Shown: positions 1 through 9,837, counted from the first letter of the stretch. The stretch is DNA of 64,000 bases from Herbaspirillum robiniae (GCF_002213415.1 NZ_NJGU01000001.1:372001-436000); one strand, 5' to 3'. Program-made: numbers and translations. Notes: generated from the letters alone by a model not told the origin.

Positions 1-2
1 TC

Positions 3-1307
3 GACCTCAGCCCGCCGGCCTCCTTCATGATCCGCTCCGCGGCCGCCACCTTGCAGTTCGGCGGTGCGGAAGCGCTGCGCAGCCTGATCAACGAGGGCCG
101 CCAGCATCGCCTGCAGCTGTACGCGGTGGATGAAGACAACAAGGACCTGATGGGCCGCGAAGTCTCGCCCAAGCTGGTGGAAGAGGCGCGCGCGCTGCTC
201 AGGACCGAGCGCGAACGCGACCGGCGCGTGGTCGAGCTGGTGCGGGCCGCCAACGGCCACAGCTACCTGATGTTCATTCCGGCCCCGTCCGACGAATTCG
301 CTCCCGGGCCCGGCCCGGGCCCCGGCCGCGAGCCGCGCCACATGCGCGACCGCGGGCCGCAGCCGCTGTTCTTCCCGAGCATGCCGATCGCCGTGGCGCT
401 GGTGGCCAGCCTGGTGTTCGCGCTGCTGCTGGCCTGGTATTTCTCCTATCCGATCCGCCATCTCAAGAACGCCTTCAACCAGGCCGCCTCCGGCAACCTG
501 GACCTGGAACTGGAGCCGGTGATGAGTTCGCGCAGCGACGAGCTGGCCGACCTCGGGCGCGACTTCGACGTGATGACGGCCAAGCTGCGCACGCTGATGG
601 AAAGCCAGCGCCGCCTGCTGCACGACGTCTCGCACGAGCTGCGCTCGCCGATCGCACGCCTGCAGATGGCGATTGGCCTGGCGCGCGTGCAGGACAAGGA
701 CAAGCTGGACCTGACGCTGGAACGCATCGAGCGCGAGAGCGTGCGCATGGACAAGCTGGTGGGCGAGCTGCTGACATTGTCGCGGCTGGAAGCCAACGTG
801 CCAGGCTCGATGGAAGAACCGATCGCGATCCAGCCCATGCTGGCCGACATGATCAACGACGCCAGCTTCGAGGCGGGCGCCAACGGCAAGCACATCGAAG
901 GGCACATCGACTGCCGGGTGCAGATCAAGGGCAATCCCGAACTGCTCTACCGCGCCATCGAGAACGTGCTGCGCAACGCCATCAAGCACACCGCCGCTGA
1001 CACCACGGTGGAACTCCATACCCAGCTGGACGAGATCAACAAGCTGCTGCACCTGTCCATCCTGGATCGCGGACCGGGCGTGCCTGAAGATGAGCTCAAC
1101 AGCATTTTCGAACTGTTCTTCCGCAGCAGCCGCACCAAGAGCAACAGCTCCGGCCACGGCCTGGGCCTGTCCATCGCGCGCCGCATCATCGACGCCCACA
1201 GCGGCTTCATCCGCGCCGCCAACCGCCGCGACGGCGGGCTGCGCGTGGACATCACCCTGCCCTTCATGGCCGACGAGCCGGTCAAGGGACAGACGCTGGA
1301 ATCCTGA
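3..1307 (+). CDS. Two-component sensor histidine kinase, Cpx-type (5' end outside window)
   Basis: Inner-membrane sensor kinase that would autophosphorylate on histidine and pass the phosphate to a response regulator lying upstream of the window. The frame is open to the left edge, so the N terminus (first membrane segment and part of the sensor domain) is missing. Numbering from the in-frame ATG at 27: a periplasmic remnant to about residue 115, including a Gly-Pro repeat and an Arg-rich stretch; a membrane helix near 118-140; HAMP; the H-box HDVSHELRSP with phospho-acceptor H203; an N-box (NVLRNAIKH); and ATP-lid glycine boxes DRGPGVP and GHGLGLS. The arrangement resembles CpxA/RstB-like kinases. 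The kinase family is certain; the cognate signal is unknown. Confidence 0.9.
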   Translation, partial: DLSPPASFMIRSAAATLQFGGAEALRSLINEGRQHRLQLYAVDEDNKDLMGREVSPKLVEEARALLRTERERDRRVVELVRAANGHSYLMFIPAPSDEFAPGPGPGPGREPRHMRDRGPQPLFFPSMPIAVALVASLVFALLLAWYFSYPIRHLKNAFNQAASGNLDLELEPVMSSRSDELADLGRDFDVMTAKLRTLMESQRRLLHDVSHELRSPIARLQMAIGLARVQDKDKLDLTLERIERESVRMDKLVGELLTLSRLEANVPGSMEEPIAIQPMLADMINDASFEAGANGKHIEGHIDCRVQIKGNPELLYRAIENVLRNAIKHTAADTTVELHTQLDEINKLLHLSILDRGPGVPEDELNSIFELFFRSSRTKSNSSGHGLGLSIARRIIDAHSGFIRAANRRDGGLRVDITLPFMADEPVKGQTLES

Positions 1308-1334
1308 TTGCAGCAAACCGCCTGAGCCCCAGGC

Positions 1335-1378
1335 AAAACGGCCCGCCCTGCGTGAAGCAAGGCGGGCCGTTTTCTTTT
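1335..1378. terminator. Rho-independent terminator, probably bidirectional
   Basis: A perfect 13-bp stem (1335-1347 with 1361-1373) is flanked by A-rich sequence on the left and T-rich sequence on the right. It sits 27 bases after the kinase stop and 30 bases beyond the stop of the convergent hydrolase gene, so it can serve both. Confidence 0.85.
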
Positions 1379-1407
1379 GGCGCGATCGAGGCGCTCGCTT
1401 CGGGCGC

Positions 1408-2679
1408 TTATCTGCCGGTTTGCGGATCGGCCCGGTTGATGATCGCCGACATCAGGCCGCGCTGCACCGTGGTCTGGAAGGACTGCAGTTCGCTCAGCGC
1501 CTTCTCCGGCGGATACGGGATCGGCAAACGGTTGAACAGCACCGCCCACGACCAGCCGTCCTCGCGCGCCTGCAGATAGCCGTAGGTGCCGGTGGTGAGC
1601 GCGCCGCTGTGCGAGATGATGTTCACGCCGTCCATCTTGGTCACCACCCAGCCCAGGCCGTTGTTGTTGTCGGGCATGGCGCCGTTGCGCTGCTTCATCA
1701 GCGCAACCGTCTCAGGCTTGAGCAGGGCCGCTCCCTTGGCCGTGCCCTGGGCGGCATCGACGAAGCGCACCAGGTCGGCCGCCGTGGCGGCCCAGCCGCC
1801 ATGCGCGTCCATCGTCTGCAGGTGGAAGCCGAAGTACGATTCCGCGCCGGTGGCGCCGCTGCCGTCCTGGTCGGGCACCGGCGGCCAGCGCGGATCGTCG
1901 TAGTAGACGGTCTCGTTGGCCACGCGCTGCACGCGCTTGTCGGCGGCGATCACGGCGCTGCTCACGCCGGCGGGCTTGAACACCAGCTCCTGCACCGCCT
2001 GCTCATAGGGCTTGCCGCTCTTGTATTCGATGATGCGACCGAGGATGTTGTAACCGAAGTTGCTGTAGTGGACTTCCACACCCGGCGGCACGTCCAGCGA
2101 GCGTTGCTTCAGCATGAAGGCGATCACGTCGCGCGCCGACGCAGGCGCCTTGACGTTCATGGTGCGCGCGATGTCGATGAGGTCGTATTGCGGATCGTAG
2201 TCGGTGGCGCCCCAGCCGGAGGTATGCTGCAACAGGTCGCGCAGCGTCACCTTGAGCACGCGCGGATCGCGCGGATTGGCGAATTCGGGATAGGCCGAAT
2301 CCGGCAGCAGGCCGTCCGGCCCGAATACCTTCCGGTCCAGCGCCTGCGGCAGCTCGTTCTCGAACAGCTTGAGTACCGCCACCGCCGTCACCGGCTTGGA
2401 GATGCTGGCGATGCGAAACACCGTCTGCGGCGTGGCCGGCGTATTGGTCTCCATCACGGCCATGCCGTAGCCGCGCTGGTAGACCAACTCGCCCTTGTAG
2501 GCGATGGCGATGCTGGCGCCGGGAATCGGGTACTTGCCCAGCAACTGCTCCATCTGCGCATCCACCCGTCCGGCCAGCTCCTGATCCTGCGCCTGGGCAT
2601 GTGCCGACGAGGCGGCGCCGGCGATGAATGCGATGGACAACGCCGCCGGCAGCAGCCGGCGGATGTGGCTGAAAATCAT
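1408..2679 (-). CDS. Secreted serine hydrolase, beta-lactamase class C / S12 family
   Basis: A 423-residue protein with a Sec signal peptide (hydrophobic segment about 9-25, likely cleavage after AHA near residue 28). The S12 catalytic set is complete: nucleophile motif S92-I-S-K95, Y205-S-N207, and H357-S-G359 in place of KTG. Such enzymes include esterases, D-aminopeptidases and penicillin-binding-like proteins. A dedicated AmpC beta-lactamase is less likely, since KTG is replaced by HSG and the chain is longer than AmpC. It lies 50 bases after the SPFH gene on the same strand and may be the last gene of an nfeD-SPFH-hydrolase unit. The substrate cannot be told from sequence. Confidence 0.85.
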   Translation of the reverse strand: MIFSHIRRLLPAALSIAFIAGAASSAHAQAQDQELAGRVDAQMEQLLGKYPIPGASIAIAYKGELVYQRGYGMAVMETNTPATPQTVFRIASISKPVTAVAVLKLFENELPQALDRKVFGPDGLLPDSAYPEFANPRDPRVLKVTLRDLLQHTSGWGATDYDPQYDLIDIARTMNVKAPASARDVIAFMLKQRSLDVPPGVEVHYSNFGYNILGRIIEYKSGKPYEQAVQELVFKPAGVSSAVIAADKRVQRVANETVYYDDPRWPPVPDQDGSGATGAESYFGFHLQTMDAHGGWAATAADLVRFVDAAQGTAKGAALLKPETVALMKQRNGAMPDNNNGLGWVVTKMDGVNIISHSGALTTGTYGYLQAREDGWSWAVLFNRLPIPYPPEKALSELQSFQTTVQRGLMSAIINRADPQTGR

Positions 2680-2729
2680 GCGTGTTCCTCTTCCGAATTC
2701 CTGTTGATCCCGGCGGCGCCTGCGCCGCC

Positions 2730-3644
2730 TTATTTCTGCTGCGTCTTGACCACCTGCATGGCCGCGGCGATCAATCCGCTCATGTCCGACAGGTTGGCCG
2801 GCACGATGATGGAGTTGTTGGTCTTGGCGAGTTGGCCGAAGGCGCTCACGTACTGCTCGGCGACCTTCAGGTTCACCGCGTCGGAACCGCCCGGCTCCTG
2901 GATCGCGGCCGCCGTCTTGCGGATCGCCTCGGCGCTGGCTTCGGCAATCGCGAGGATCGCCGCGGCCTGGCCCTGGGCGCGGTTGATGGAGGCCTGCTTC
3001 TCGCCTTCGGACTTGGCGATGGCGGCCTCGCGTTCGCCGGTGGCGATGTTGATCTGCTCCTGCTTGCGGCCTTCGGAGGCGGCGATCAGCGCGCGCTTCT
3101 CGCGTTCGGCGGTGATCTGCGCCTGCATCGCGTGCAGGATTTCCTTGGGCGGCGTCAGGTCCTTGATCTCGTAGCGCAGCACCTTCACGCCCCAGTTCTC
3201 GGCCGATTCGTCGATGGCGCTGACGATGGCGGTGTTGATGTGGTCGCGCTCCTCAAAGGTCTTGTCCAGTTCCATCTTGCCGATCACCGAGCGCAGCGTG
3301 GTCTGGGCCAGCTGGGTGATCGCCGCGATGTAGTTCGACGAGCCGTAGGAAGCGCGCATCGGATCGGTGATCTGGAAGTACAGGATGCCGTCCACCTGCA
3401 GCTGGGTATTGTCCTTGGTGATGCAGACCTGCGGCGGCACGTCCAGCGGGATCTCCTTCAGGATGTGCTTGTAGGCCACGCGGTCGATGAAAGGCACCAC
3501 CACGTTCAGGCCCGGCCCCAGCGTGGCGTGGTATTTGCCGAGGCGCTCGACGACCCAGGCATGCTGTTGCGGGACCACCTTGACCGTCTGCACGACGAAC
3601 ACGATGGCGATGAAGAAAATGACCAGGGTGACGCTTCCCAGCAT
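2730..3644 (-). CDS. SPFH/band-7 membrane protein, QmcA/stomatin-like
   Basis: A 304-residue protein with one N-terminal membrane helix (about residues 3-22), then a band-7/SPFH domain starting VVPQQHAWVVERLGKY, and a long Ala/Glu/Lys-rich coiled coil (about 175-255). Size and order match QmcA/stomatin proteins (E. coli QmcA is about 305 residues), which oligomerise in the membrane and scaffold proteases or microdomains. The nfeD gene is 36 bases upstream on the same strand, the usual pairing for this family, which supports a joint function. The partner protease is not evident here. Confidence 0.92.
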   Translation of the reverse strand: MLGSVTLVIFFIAIVFVVQTVKVVPQQHAWVVERLGKYHATLGPGLNVVVPFIDRVAYKHILKEIPLDVPPQVCITKDNTQLQVDGILYFQITDPMRASYGSSNYIAAITQLAQTTLRSVIGKMELDKTFEERDHINTAIVSAIDESAENWGVKVLRYEIKDLTPPKEILHAMQAQITAEREKRALIAASEGRKQEQINIATGEREAAIAKSEGEKQASINRAQGQAAAILAIAEASAEAIRKTAAAIQEPGGSDAVNLKVAEQYVSAFGQLAKTNNSIIVPANLSDMSGLIAAAMQVVKTQQK

Positions 3645-3680
3645 GAGGCTCTCCTTAGGTGTGATGCAGGATCTGCGGTA

Positions 3681-4115
3681 TCAGCGCGGCGCGACGATGA
3701 GCCGGCTGCCGCGTATCTCGCGGATGACGTAGGCGCCGGGCAAGGCGTGGTGGCCGGCCTGCAGCTCCACGTCCCACAAGGCGCCGCGATAAGGCACGCG
3801 GGCGATGTGCTGGCTGCCGTGCTCCTGCCAGGCCGCCACTTCCACGGTCTGGCCGATGTCGAGGATGACGTTGGGATCCTTGTTGGCGTCCGTGCCGCGC
3901 AGGCGGCCGAAGCGGCTGCGGCGCAGCGCCAGCACGGCGGCCACGCCGACCACGGCCGCCGCCAGCAGCTGCCATTCAGCCTGCGCGCCGGCGAGCGCGG
4001 CAACGCCGCCGGCAGCCACGCCCAGCGCGATCATCAGCAGGTAGAAGGTTCCGGTGAACAGTTCGGCTGCGATCAGCACGCCGGCCAGCACGAACCAGAT
4101 GGCCCAATCCGTCAT
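3681..4115 (-). CDS. NfeD-like membrane protein (short form)
   Basis: A 144-residue protein: two to three membrane helices in residues 5-65 (including LFTGTFYLLMIALGVAAGG), then a C-terminal OB-fold-like domain (about 80-144) with the typical TVEVAAW...ARVPYRGALWDVEL pattern. There is no N-terminal ClpP-like protease domain, so it belongs to the short NfeD class. Family members interact with their neighbouring SPFH protein. It is probably the first gene of the minus-strand unit that continues into the SPFH gene. Confidence 0.9.
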   Translation of the reverse strand: MTDWAIWFVLAGVLIAAELFTGTFYLLMIALGVAAGGVAALAGAQAEWQLLAAAVVGVAAVLALRRSRFGRLRGTDANKDPNVILDIGQTVEVAAWQEHGSQHIARVPYRGALWDVELQAGHHALPGAYVIREIRGSRLIVAPR

Positions 4116-4189
4116 GTGCGATTCCTTTGAAAAACACCGGTTTTCCCTCCGGCAAGGGCGGCATTAGTCTACCCCACAATCATGCGCCC

Positions 4190-4224
4190 AAAAACAAAGG
4201 CGCGGACATTTCTGCCCGCGCCTT
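4190..4224 (-). terminator. Terminator after ppsA
   Basis: A 9-bp perfect stem (4197-4205 with 4216-4224) is followed, in minus-strand reading, by a T-rich stretch (TGTTTTT). It lies 47 bases after the ppsA stop and before nfeD. Confidence 0.75.
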
Positions 4225-4270
4225 CATGCTTGTCGTATCCGCCGCCGTCTTCACGGCGACGGACAAGCCG

Positions 4271-6688
4271 TTACTTCTTCTTTGCCAGGTGCTGCCAGGT
4301 GTCGATCACGGTATCCGGATTGAGGGAGATCGATTCGATACCCTGCGCCATCAGCCACTCGGCGAAGTCCGGGTGGTCGGAAGGACCCTGACCGCAAATG
4401 CCGACGTACTTGCCCTTGGCCAGGCAGGTCGAAATGACCTTGCTCAGCAGGGCCTGCAGCGCCGGATCGCGCTCGTCGAAGTCGGCCGCCAGCAGTTCCA
4501 TGCCGGAGTCGCGGTCCAGGCCCAGGGTCAGCTGGGTCAGGTCGTTGGAACCGATCGAGAAGCCGTCGAAGTGCTCCAGGAACTGCTCGGCCAGGATGGC
4601 GTTGGACGGCACTTCGCACATCATGATGACGCGCAGGCCATTCTCGCCGCGCTTCAGGCCGTACTTGCCCAGGAGACCGATGACCTTCTCGGCCTGGCCC
4701 AGGGTACGCACGAACGGCACCATCACCTCGACGTTGGTCAGGCCCATGTCTTCGCGCACGCGCTTCATGGCCTGGCATTCCATCTGGAAGGCTTCGGCGA
4801 AATCGTCCGCCAGGTAGCGGGCGGCGCCGCGGAAGCCCAGCATCGGGTTTTCTTCGTCCGGCTCGTAGCGCGAACCGCCGATCAGCTTCTTGTACTCGTT
4901 GGACTTGAAGTCCGACAGGCGCACGATCACCGGCTTGGGCCAGAAGGCCGCGGCGATGGTGGCGATGCCTTCGGCCAGCTTGTCGACGTAGAAGGCCTTG
5001 GGCGAAGCGTGGCCGCGAGCCACCGACTCCACGGCCTTCTTCAGGTCGTTGTCGATGTTCGGGTATTCCAGGATCGCCTTCGGGTGCACGCCGATGTTGT
5101 TGTTGATGATGAACTCCAGGCGCGCCAGGCCCACGCCGCCGTTGGGGATCGACTGGAAGTCGAAGGCCAGCTGCGGGTTGCCCACGTTCATCATGACCTT
5201 CAGCGGGATTTCCGGCAGTTCGCCGCGCGCCACTTCGGTCACTTCGGTTTCCAGCAGGCCGTCGTAGATCTTGCCTTCGTCGCCTTCGGCGCAGGACACG
5301 GTCACCAGGGTGCCGTCCTTCAGCACGTCGGTGGCGTCGCCGCAGCCCACGACCGCCGGCACACCCAGCTCACGGGCGATGATCGCCGCGTGGCAGGTAC
5401 GGCCGCCGCGGTTGGTGACGATCGCCGAAGCGCGCTTCATCACCGGCTCCCAGTTGGGGTCGGTCATGTCGGCCACCAGCACGTCGCCGGGCTGCACGCG
5501 TTCCATCTCGGCAGGGTCGTTGATCACGCGCACCGGACCGGCGCCGATCTTCTGGCCGATCGCGCGGCCGGTGGCCAGCACGGTGCCCGAGCTCTTGAGC
5601 TTGAAGCGTTGCTGGGCGTCGGTCGCCTTCTGTTGCGACTTCACGGTTTCCGGACGCGCCTGCAGGATGTACAGCTTGCCGTCGCGGCCGTCCTTGCCCC
5701 ACTCGATGTCCATCGGACGCTGGTAGTGCTTTTCGATGATGGTGGCGTACTTGGCCAGCTCGACCACTTCGGCGTCGGTCAGCGAGTAGCGGTTGCGCAG
5801 TTCGACCGGCACGTCGACGGTCTTGACCGAACGACCGGCCTTGGCTTCGCCGGTGAACTCCATCTTGATCAGCTTGGAGCCCAGGTTGCGGCGGATCACC
5901 GGCTGCTTGCCCAGTTCCAGCATCGGCTTGTGGACGTAGTATTCGTCCGGGTTCACGGCGCCCTGCACCACGGTTTCGCCCAGGCCGTAGCTGGAGGTGA
6001 TGAAGACCACATCCTTGAAGCCGGACTCGGTGTCGATGGTAAACATCACGCCGGCCGCGCCCAAGTCAGAGCGGACCATGCGCTGCACGCCCGCCGACAG
6101 CGCGACTTCAGCGTGGGTGAAGCCCTTGTGCACGCGGTACGAGATCGCGCGGTCGTTGTACAGCGAGGCGAACACGTGCTTCATCGCTTCGAGCACGTTG
6201 TCGATGCCGACCACGTTCAGGAAGGTCTCCTGCTGACCGGCGAAGGATGCGTCCGGAAGGTCTTCCGCGGTGGCGGAGGAACGCACGGCGAACGACATCT
6301 CGCTGGTCGAATCGGCGACCAGCTTGTCGTAGAAGGAACGGATTTCCTGATCCAGACGCGGCTGGAACGGGGTGTCGACGATCCATTGACGGATCTCCGC
6401 GCCGGCGGCTGCCAGCGAGCGCACGTCGTCGATATCCAGGCCTTCAAGGCGCGCGGCAATGCGTGCAGCCAAGGTCTGGCCACCGTCGGCGCTGTGTTCA
6501 AGGAAATCGCGGAAGGCTTGCGCAGTTGTGGCGAAACCGCCCGGCACGCGTACACCTGCCCCGGCCAGCTGGGAGATCATTTCACCCAGCGATGCGTTTT
6601 TGCCACCGACGGACTCGACGTCCGTCATGCGAAGAGTTTCAAAGGAGGCTACGTATACTGCCCCCTGGGTGTTTACTGCGTTGGACAT
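4271..6688 (-). CDS. ppsA: Phosphoenolpyruvate synthase
   Basis: Converts pyruvate, ATP and water to phosphoenolpyruvate, AMP and phosphate, the entry step of gluconeogenesis from C3 compounds. The 805-residue product has the N-terminal ATP-grasp domain ([12 protein letters not shown]), the phospho-histidine swivelling domain with [14 protein letters not shown] (catalytic H433), and the C-terminal PEP-binding barrel ending with the GQGPSD loop. The start was set at 6688, where AGGGG stands 6 bases upstream; an in-frame ATG at 6733 would add 15 residues of unlikely sequence. The gene is divergent from its regulator ppsR. Confidence 0.96.
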   Translation of the reverse strand: MSNAVNTQGAVYVASFETLRMTDVESVGGKNASLGEMISQLAGAGVRVPGGFATTAQAFRDFLEHSADGGQTLAARIAARLEGLDIDDVRSLAAAGAEIRQWIVDTPFQPRLDQEIRSFYDKLVADSTSEMSFAVRSSATAEDLPDASFAGQQETFLNVVGIDNVLEAMKHVFASLYNDRAISYRVHKGFTHAEVALSAGVQRMVRSDLGAAGVMFTIDTESGFKDVVFITSSYGLGETVVQGAVNPDEYYVHKPMLELGKQPVIRRNLGSKLIKMEFTGEAKAGRSVKTVDVPVELRNRYSLTDAEVVELAKYATIIEKHYQRPMDIEWGKDGRDGKLYILQARPETVKSQQKATDAQQRFKLKSSGTVLATGRAIGQKIGAGPVRVINDPAEMERVQPGDVLVADMTDPNWEPVMKRASAIVTNRGGRTCHAAIIARELGVPAVVGCGDATDVLKDGTLVTVSCAEGDEGKIYDGLLETEVTEVARGELPEIPLKVMMNVGNPQLAFDFQSIPNGGVGLARLEFIINNNIGVHPKAILEYPNIDNDLKKAVESVARGHASPKAFYVDKLAEGIATIAAAFWPKPVIVRLSDFKSNEYKKLIGGSRYEPDEENPMLGFRGAARYLADDFAEAFQMECQAMKRVREDMGLTNVEVMVPFVRTLGQAEKVIGLLGKYGLKRGENGLRVIMMCEVPSNAILAEQFLEHFDGFSIGSNDLTQLTLGLDRDSGMELLAADFDERDPALQALLSKVISTCLAKGKYVGICGQGPSDHPDFAEWLMAQGIESISLNPDTVIDTWQHLAKKK

Positions 6689-6923
6689 GACAACCCCTAG
6701 CTTGATGATAAGAAATCTTCGCGGGTGCGGCATGCGTCTGTTGATTTTTGTTATTCTGCGACGGTTGCGGCAGCAATGGCGGCATCGGAGACGAGCCCAG
6801 AGACATCACGAAACGCGCGCACGCACCGAGGACGTTTGCCAATGCAAACATCGTAAGATACTCGGTCAGACTGCGGGGGCGATTGATGGTCATCAGGATG
6901 AGCTTCTCGATCTGTTGCTAGGC

Positions 6924-6952
6924 ATTGTAACCCGCGAAATCATTTTTGTTCA
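6924..6952 (-). promoter_or_regulatory. Candidate sigma-70 promoter for ppsA
   Basis: On the minus strand TGAACA (6952-6947), a 17-base spacer and TACAAT (6929-6924) form a good -35/-10 pair. Transcription from it would give a 5' leader of about 230 bases before the ppsA ATG. That leader contains an inverted repeat, GTTTGC-CAAT-GCAAAC, at 6834-6849. The whole 304-base gap 6689-6992 holds no credible gene. A plus-strand pair TTGTTC (6946-6951) and TAATAT (6970-6975) could serve ppsR and overlaps this -35. Confidence 0.5.
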
Positions 6953-6992
6953 TCGCAGCACTTTTTTTTTAATATTTATTTCCGACAACACT

Positions 6993-7847
6993 ATGCTCGA
7001 CCCCATGCCCCTCCCGCGCACCGCGCCGGTCATCGCCGCCAACCGCACGGTGTTCTTCGTCTCCGACGGTACCGGCATCACCGCCGAGACGCTCGGGCAT
7101 TCCGTGCTGAGCCAGTTCGAGCTGCGTTTCAAGCAGTTGCGCCTGCCCTTCATCGACACGCTGGACAAGGCGCATGACGCCACCCGCAAGATCAACGAGG
7201 CCTATCAGGTCGACGGCAAGCTGCCCATCGTGTTCTCCACGCTGGTGAAGTCGGAGCTGTCGTCGGTGATCCGCCAGGCCAAGGCCATGCACATGGACCT
7301 GTTCCAGACCTTCGTCGAGCCGCTGGAGCAGGAGCTGGAGATGAAGTCCACCCACACCATCGGCCGCAGCCACAACACCGCGGACTCCGAGGAATACAAG
7401 AACCGCATCGAGGCCATCAACTTCTCGCTGGCGCATGACGACGGCCAGTCCAACAAGAACCTGTCGGAAGCCGATGTGATCCTGGTGGGCGTGTCGCGCT
7501 CGGGCAAGACCCCGACCAGCCTCTACCTGGCCATGCAGTTCGGCATCAAGGCGGCCAACTATCCGCTCATCCCGGAAGACTTCGAACGCGACAAGCTGCC
7601 CAGCGGCCTGCTGCCGCACAAGAAGAAGATCTTCGGCCTGACCATCGCCGCCGAACGCCTGGCCGAGGTGCGCAACGAACGCCGCCCCGGCAGCAAATAT
7701 GCCGCGCTGGAAAATTGCCGCTACGAAATCAACGAGGCCGAGAAGATGATGCGTCGCGAAGGCATCCGCTGGATGTCGTCGACCGCCAAATCCATCGAGG
7801 AGATCGCGGCCACCATCCTGCAGGAAATCAAGCCGGAGACCCGCTGA
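6993..7847 (+). CDS. ppsR: PEP synthase regulatory protein (kinase/pyrophosphorylase)
   Basis: A DUF299-family bifunctional enzyme that inactivates PEP synthase by ADP-dependent threonine phosphorylation next to the catalytic histidine and reactivates it by phosphate-dependent removal. The 284-residue product has the family start [19 protein letters not shown] and the P-loop-like G166-V-S-R-S-G-K-T173. Start chosen at ATG 6993; ATG 7005 is an alternative, and neither has a clear ribosome-binding site. Its position divergent from ppsA matches the known functional pairing. An AT-rich T-tract (6961-6970) lies just upstream. Confidence 0.95.
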   Translation: MLDPMPLPRTAPVIAANRTVFFVSDGTGITAETLGHSVLSQFELRFKQLRLPFIDTLDKAHDATRKINEAYQVDGKLPIVFSTLVKSELSSVIRQAKAMHMDLFQTFVEPLEQELEMKSTHTIGRSHNTADSEEYKNRIEAINFSLAHDDGQSNKNLSEADVILVGVSRSGKTPTSLYLAMQFGIKAANYPLIPEDFERDKLPSGLLPHKKKIFGLTIAAERLAEVRNERRPGSKYAALENCRYEINEAEKMMRREGIRWMSSTAKSIEEIAATILQEIKPETR

Positions 7848-7867
7848 GCGGCGGCGATCGTCCATGC

Positions 7868-7899
7868 AAAAGAGCCGGCATGCGCCGGCTCTTTTTTTT
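7868..7899. terminator. Bidirectional terminator between ppsR and the DUF6314 gene
   Basis: A perfect 12-bp stem (7868-7879 with 7884-7895) with a 4-base loop, A-run on the left and T-run on the right, lies between two convergent genes. On the minus strand it would end the long lpx/bam transcript. Confidence 0.9.
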
Positions 7900-7919
7900 G
7901 CATTGATGTCGTCGCTTCT

Positions 7920-8396
7920 TCAGGGCTGGAGCCGCTCGTACACGGTCAGCACCCGCGTTCTTTTCTTGGGACCGCTGATGAAGGTTTCCATCGTGAAGCC
8001 GTTCTCGCCGTCCAGCGTGTAGGCCGCGTTGTAACAGTCCGGCCCGCAGAGATGGTCGGCCGCCGGCGCCAGCAGGTCGCCCTTGAGTTCGTAGCGCTGG
8101 TAGGACTGGCCGCCGCGCTCGCCGTCGGCGAACAGCACTTCCACATCGGCATCGCCGAAGCGGTAATCGAAGACGCGGGTAAAGGGAATCGGCCGGGCGC
8201 CGGCGGACACCGGCAGCATGCGCAGGGTGCCGCGCTCGCGGTAGATCAGTTGCCGCGGCAGTTCGCCCGCGACGAATTCGCAGTCGCCGCCGGCCTGCGC
8301 CTGCGGCTCTTCGCGCCCCTCCCAGATCGTGCGCGCAAAACGCCAGGGCCCGCGCAGGAAATCCGCGAGGGCGGGAATATCTGCTGGAGGGAACAC
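7920..8396 (-). CDS. DUF6314 family protein
   Basis: A small soluble protein of about 158 residues, function unknown. It resembles DUF6314 proteins: an N-terminal FLRGPWRFARTI segment, a central F-D-Y-R-F-G-D...V-E-V-L-F-A-D-G strand pair, a conserved H-L-C-G-P-D-C-Y motif and a C-terminal ISGPKKRTRVLTVYER. The fold is probably a lipocalin-like barrel (inference). GTG at 8396 was chosen because GGAGG stands 7 bases before it. GTG 8399 and an ATG at 8456, which would overlap the methyltransferase gene, are alternatives. It is the last gene of the minus-strand block, 17 bases after the methyltransferase stop. Confidence 0.75.
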   Translation of the reverse strand: MFPPADIPALADFLRGPWRFARTIWEGREEPQAQAGGDCEFVAGELPRQLIYRERGTLRMLPVSAGARPIPFTRVFDYRFGDADVEVLFADGERGGQSYQRYELKGDLLAPAADHLCGPDCYNAAYTLDGENGFTMETFISGPKKRTRVLTVYERLQP

Positions 8397-8413
8397 CACG
8401 CCGCCTCCGCGCT

Positions 8414-9205
8414 TCAACGGCCGGCGGTGCGCTGGCGGACCTGCTCGAAGAAGCATACCGCCGCCGCCGCCGCCACGTTGAGCGACTCCATCTCGCCCAG
8501 GTGCGGAATCACGACCTCATGCGAGGCCGCTTCCTGCAGGTGCGGCGACACGCCCTGCCCCTCGTGCCCGAACAGCCAGGCGACGGCGCCGGACAGGTCG
8601 CAGTCGTAGATGGTCTGCGCCGCGTGCGAACTGGTGGCCAGCACCGGAATGCGGCTGTCGGCGCACAGCGGCTCCAGTTCGGCGTTCTCGAAGATGTCCA
8701 GCACGAAATGCGCGCCCATGCCGGCGCGCAGCACCTTGGGCGACCACGCGGCGGCCGTGCCCGCCGAACAGAACACCTGGCCGATGCCGGCGGCGGCGGC
8801 GCTGCGCAGCACCGAGCCCAGGTTGCCCGGATCCTGCAGGCCGTCCAGCAACACGGCCGACTCGGCCAGCGCCTGCGGCGCCTTGGGGTTGGGCGTGCTC
8901 ACCACCAGCAGCAGGCCCACGCCGTTCTCGACCTGGCTGACCGCGTTGTAGAGGTTGTCCGGCAACCCCAGGCACAGCACGCGGCTGCGCTCGCATTGTT
9001 CGAGGATGGGCGCAACCTCGGGATGATGCAGCGCGCTCTCGGCCACGATGCACATCTGCGGCGCGCCGCGATGCTGCAGCCACGCCTGCGCCAGGTGCAC
9101 GCCGTCCAGCAGCGTGAGGCCGGCGCGGCGGCGCGCCTGGCTGCTGCCGGCGAGCTGCTTCAGGTCCTTGAATTGCGGATTGTCCTTGGAGCTGATGATC
9201 TTCAT
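8414..9205 (-). CDS. RNA 2'-O-methyltransferase, SpoU/TrmH family
   Basis: A 263-residue SAM-dependent methyltransferase of the trefoil-knot SPOUT class. The SpoU motifs are present: [18 protein letters not shown] (motif 1), [11 protein letters not shown] (motif 2) and [19 protein letters not shown] (motif 3). An N-terminal substrate-binding region (residues 1-95) resembles RlmB/YsgA-type enzymes that modify rRNA or tRNA ribose; the target base cannot be assigned. The ATG at 9205 overlaps the rnhB stop as ATGA, implying translational coupling. Confidence 0.9.
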   Translation of the reverse strand: MKIISSKDNPQFKDLKQLAGSSQARRRAGLTLLDGVHLAQAWLQHRGAPQMCIVAESALHHPEVAPILEQCERSRVLCLGLPDNLYNAVSQVENGVGLLLVVSTPNPKAPQALAESAVLLDGLQDPGNLGSVLRSAAAAGIGQVFCSAGTAAAWSPKVLRAGMGAHFVLDIFENAELEPLCADSRIPVLATSSHAAQTIYDCDLSGAVAWLFGHEGQGVSPHLQEAASHEVVIPHLGEMESLNVAAAAAVCFFEQVRQRTAGR

Positions 9206-9837
9206 GCGCGGCGCCCCGGCTTGGGTTCGACGGGAAGCAGTGCCTTGACCGGCGCATATGAACGCCGGTGCACCGGCGACACGCCGTGCAGGCTCAGCAT
9301 CTCCAGGTGCAATGCGGTGGGATAGCCCTTGTGCCTGTCGAATCCGTAGTGCGGATAGGTGTCGTGCAGCACCATCAGCGCGGCGTCGCGCGCGGTCTTG
9401 GCCAGGATGGACGCGGCCGAGATGGCCGGCACCTTGTCGTCGCCCTTGACGATGGCTTCGGAGCGGATGCTCATCACCGGGCAACGGTTGCCGTCGATCA
9501 GCGCCAGCGTCGGCTGCGTGGCCAGGCCTTCCACCGCGCGGCGCATGGCCAGCATGCTGGCGTGCAGGATGTTGAGCTCGTCGATCTCCTGTTCGCTGCA
9601 GGAGGCGATGGACCAGGCCAGGGCATTGGCCTTGATCTCCAGCGCCAGGCTGTCGCGCGCCGCCTCGGAGAGCTTCTTGGAGTCGCGCAGGCCGTTCACC
9701 GGGCGCGAAGGGTCGAGGATCACCGCGGCGGCGAACACCGGGCCGGCCAGCGGGCCGCGGCCGGCCTCGTCCACGCCGCAGATGATCTCGCCGGCGTAGT
9801 CGAACAGGGACAAAGTCTGGGGCGCCGCCTTGGGCAT
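9202..9837 (-). CDS. rnhB: Ribonuclease HII
   Basis: Cleaves the RNA strand of RNA-DNA hybrids and starts removal of misincorporated ribonucleotides. The 211-residue product has the signature [14 protein letters not shown] with catalytic D23 and E24, D115 (LIDGN) and D133 (KGD), matching the four acidic residues of E. coli RNase HII. The start at 9837 fits family length; further upstream codons are lpxB-side spacer. It follows lpxB by 55 bases, as in many proteobacteria. Confidence 0.95.
   Translation of the reverse strand: MPKAAPQTLSLFDYAGEIICGVDEAGRGPLAGPVFAAAVILDPSRPVNGLRDSKKLSEAARDSLALEIKANALAWSIASCSEQEIDELNILHASMLAMRRAVEGLATQPTLALIDGNRCPVMSIRSEAIVKGDDKVPAISAASILAKTARDAALMVLHDTYPHYGFDRHKGYPTALHLEMLSLHGVSPVHRRSYAPVKALLPVEPKPGRRA

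Noticed and set aside
4127-6700. Open frame of 857 codons on the plus strand opposite ppsA
   Set aside because: Mirror of the ppsA coding frame; the protein is low-complexity and matches no family.
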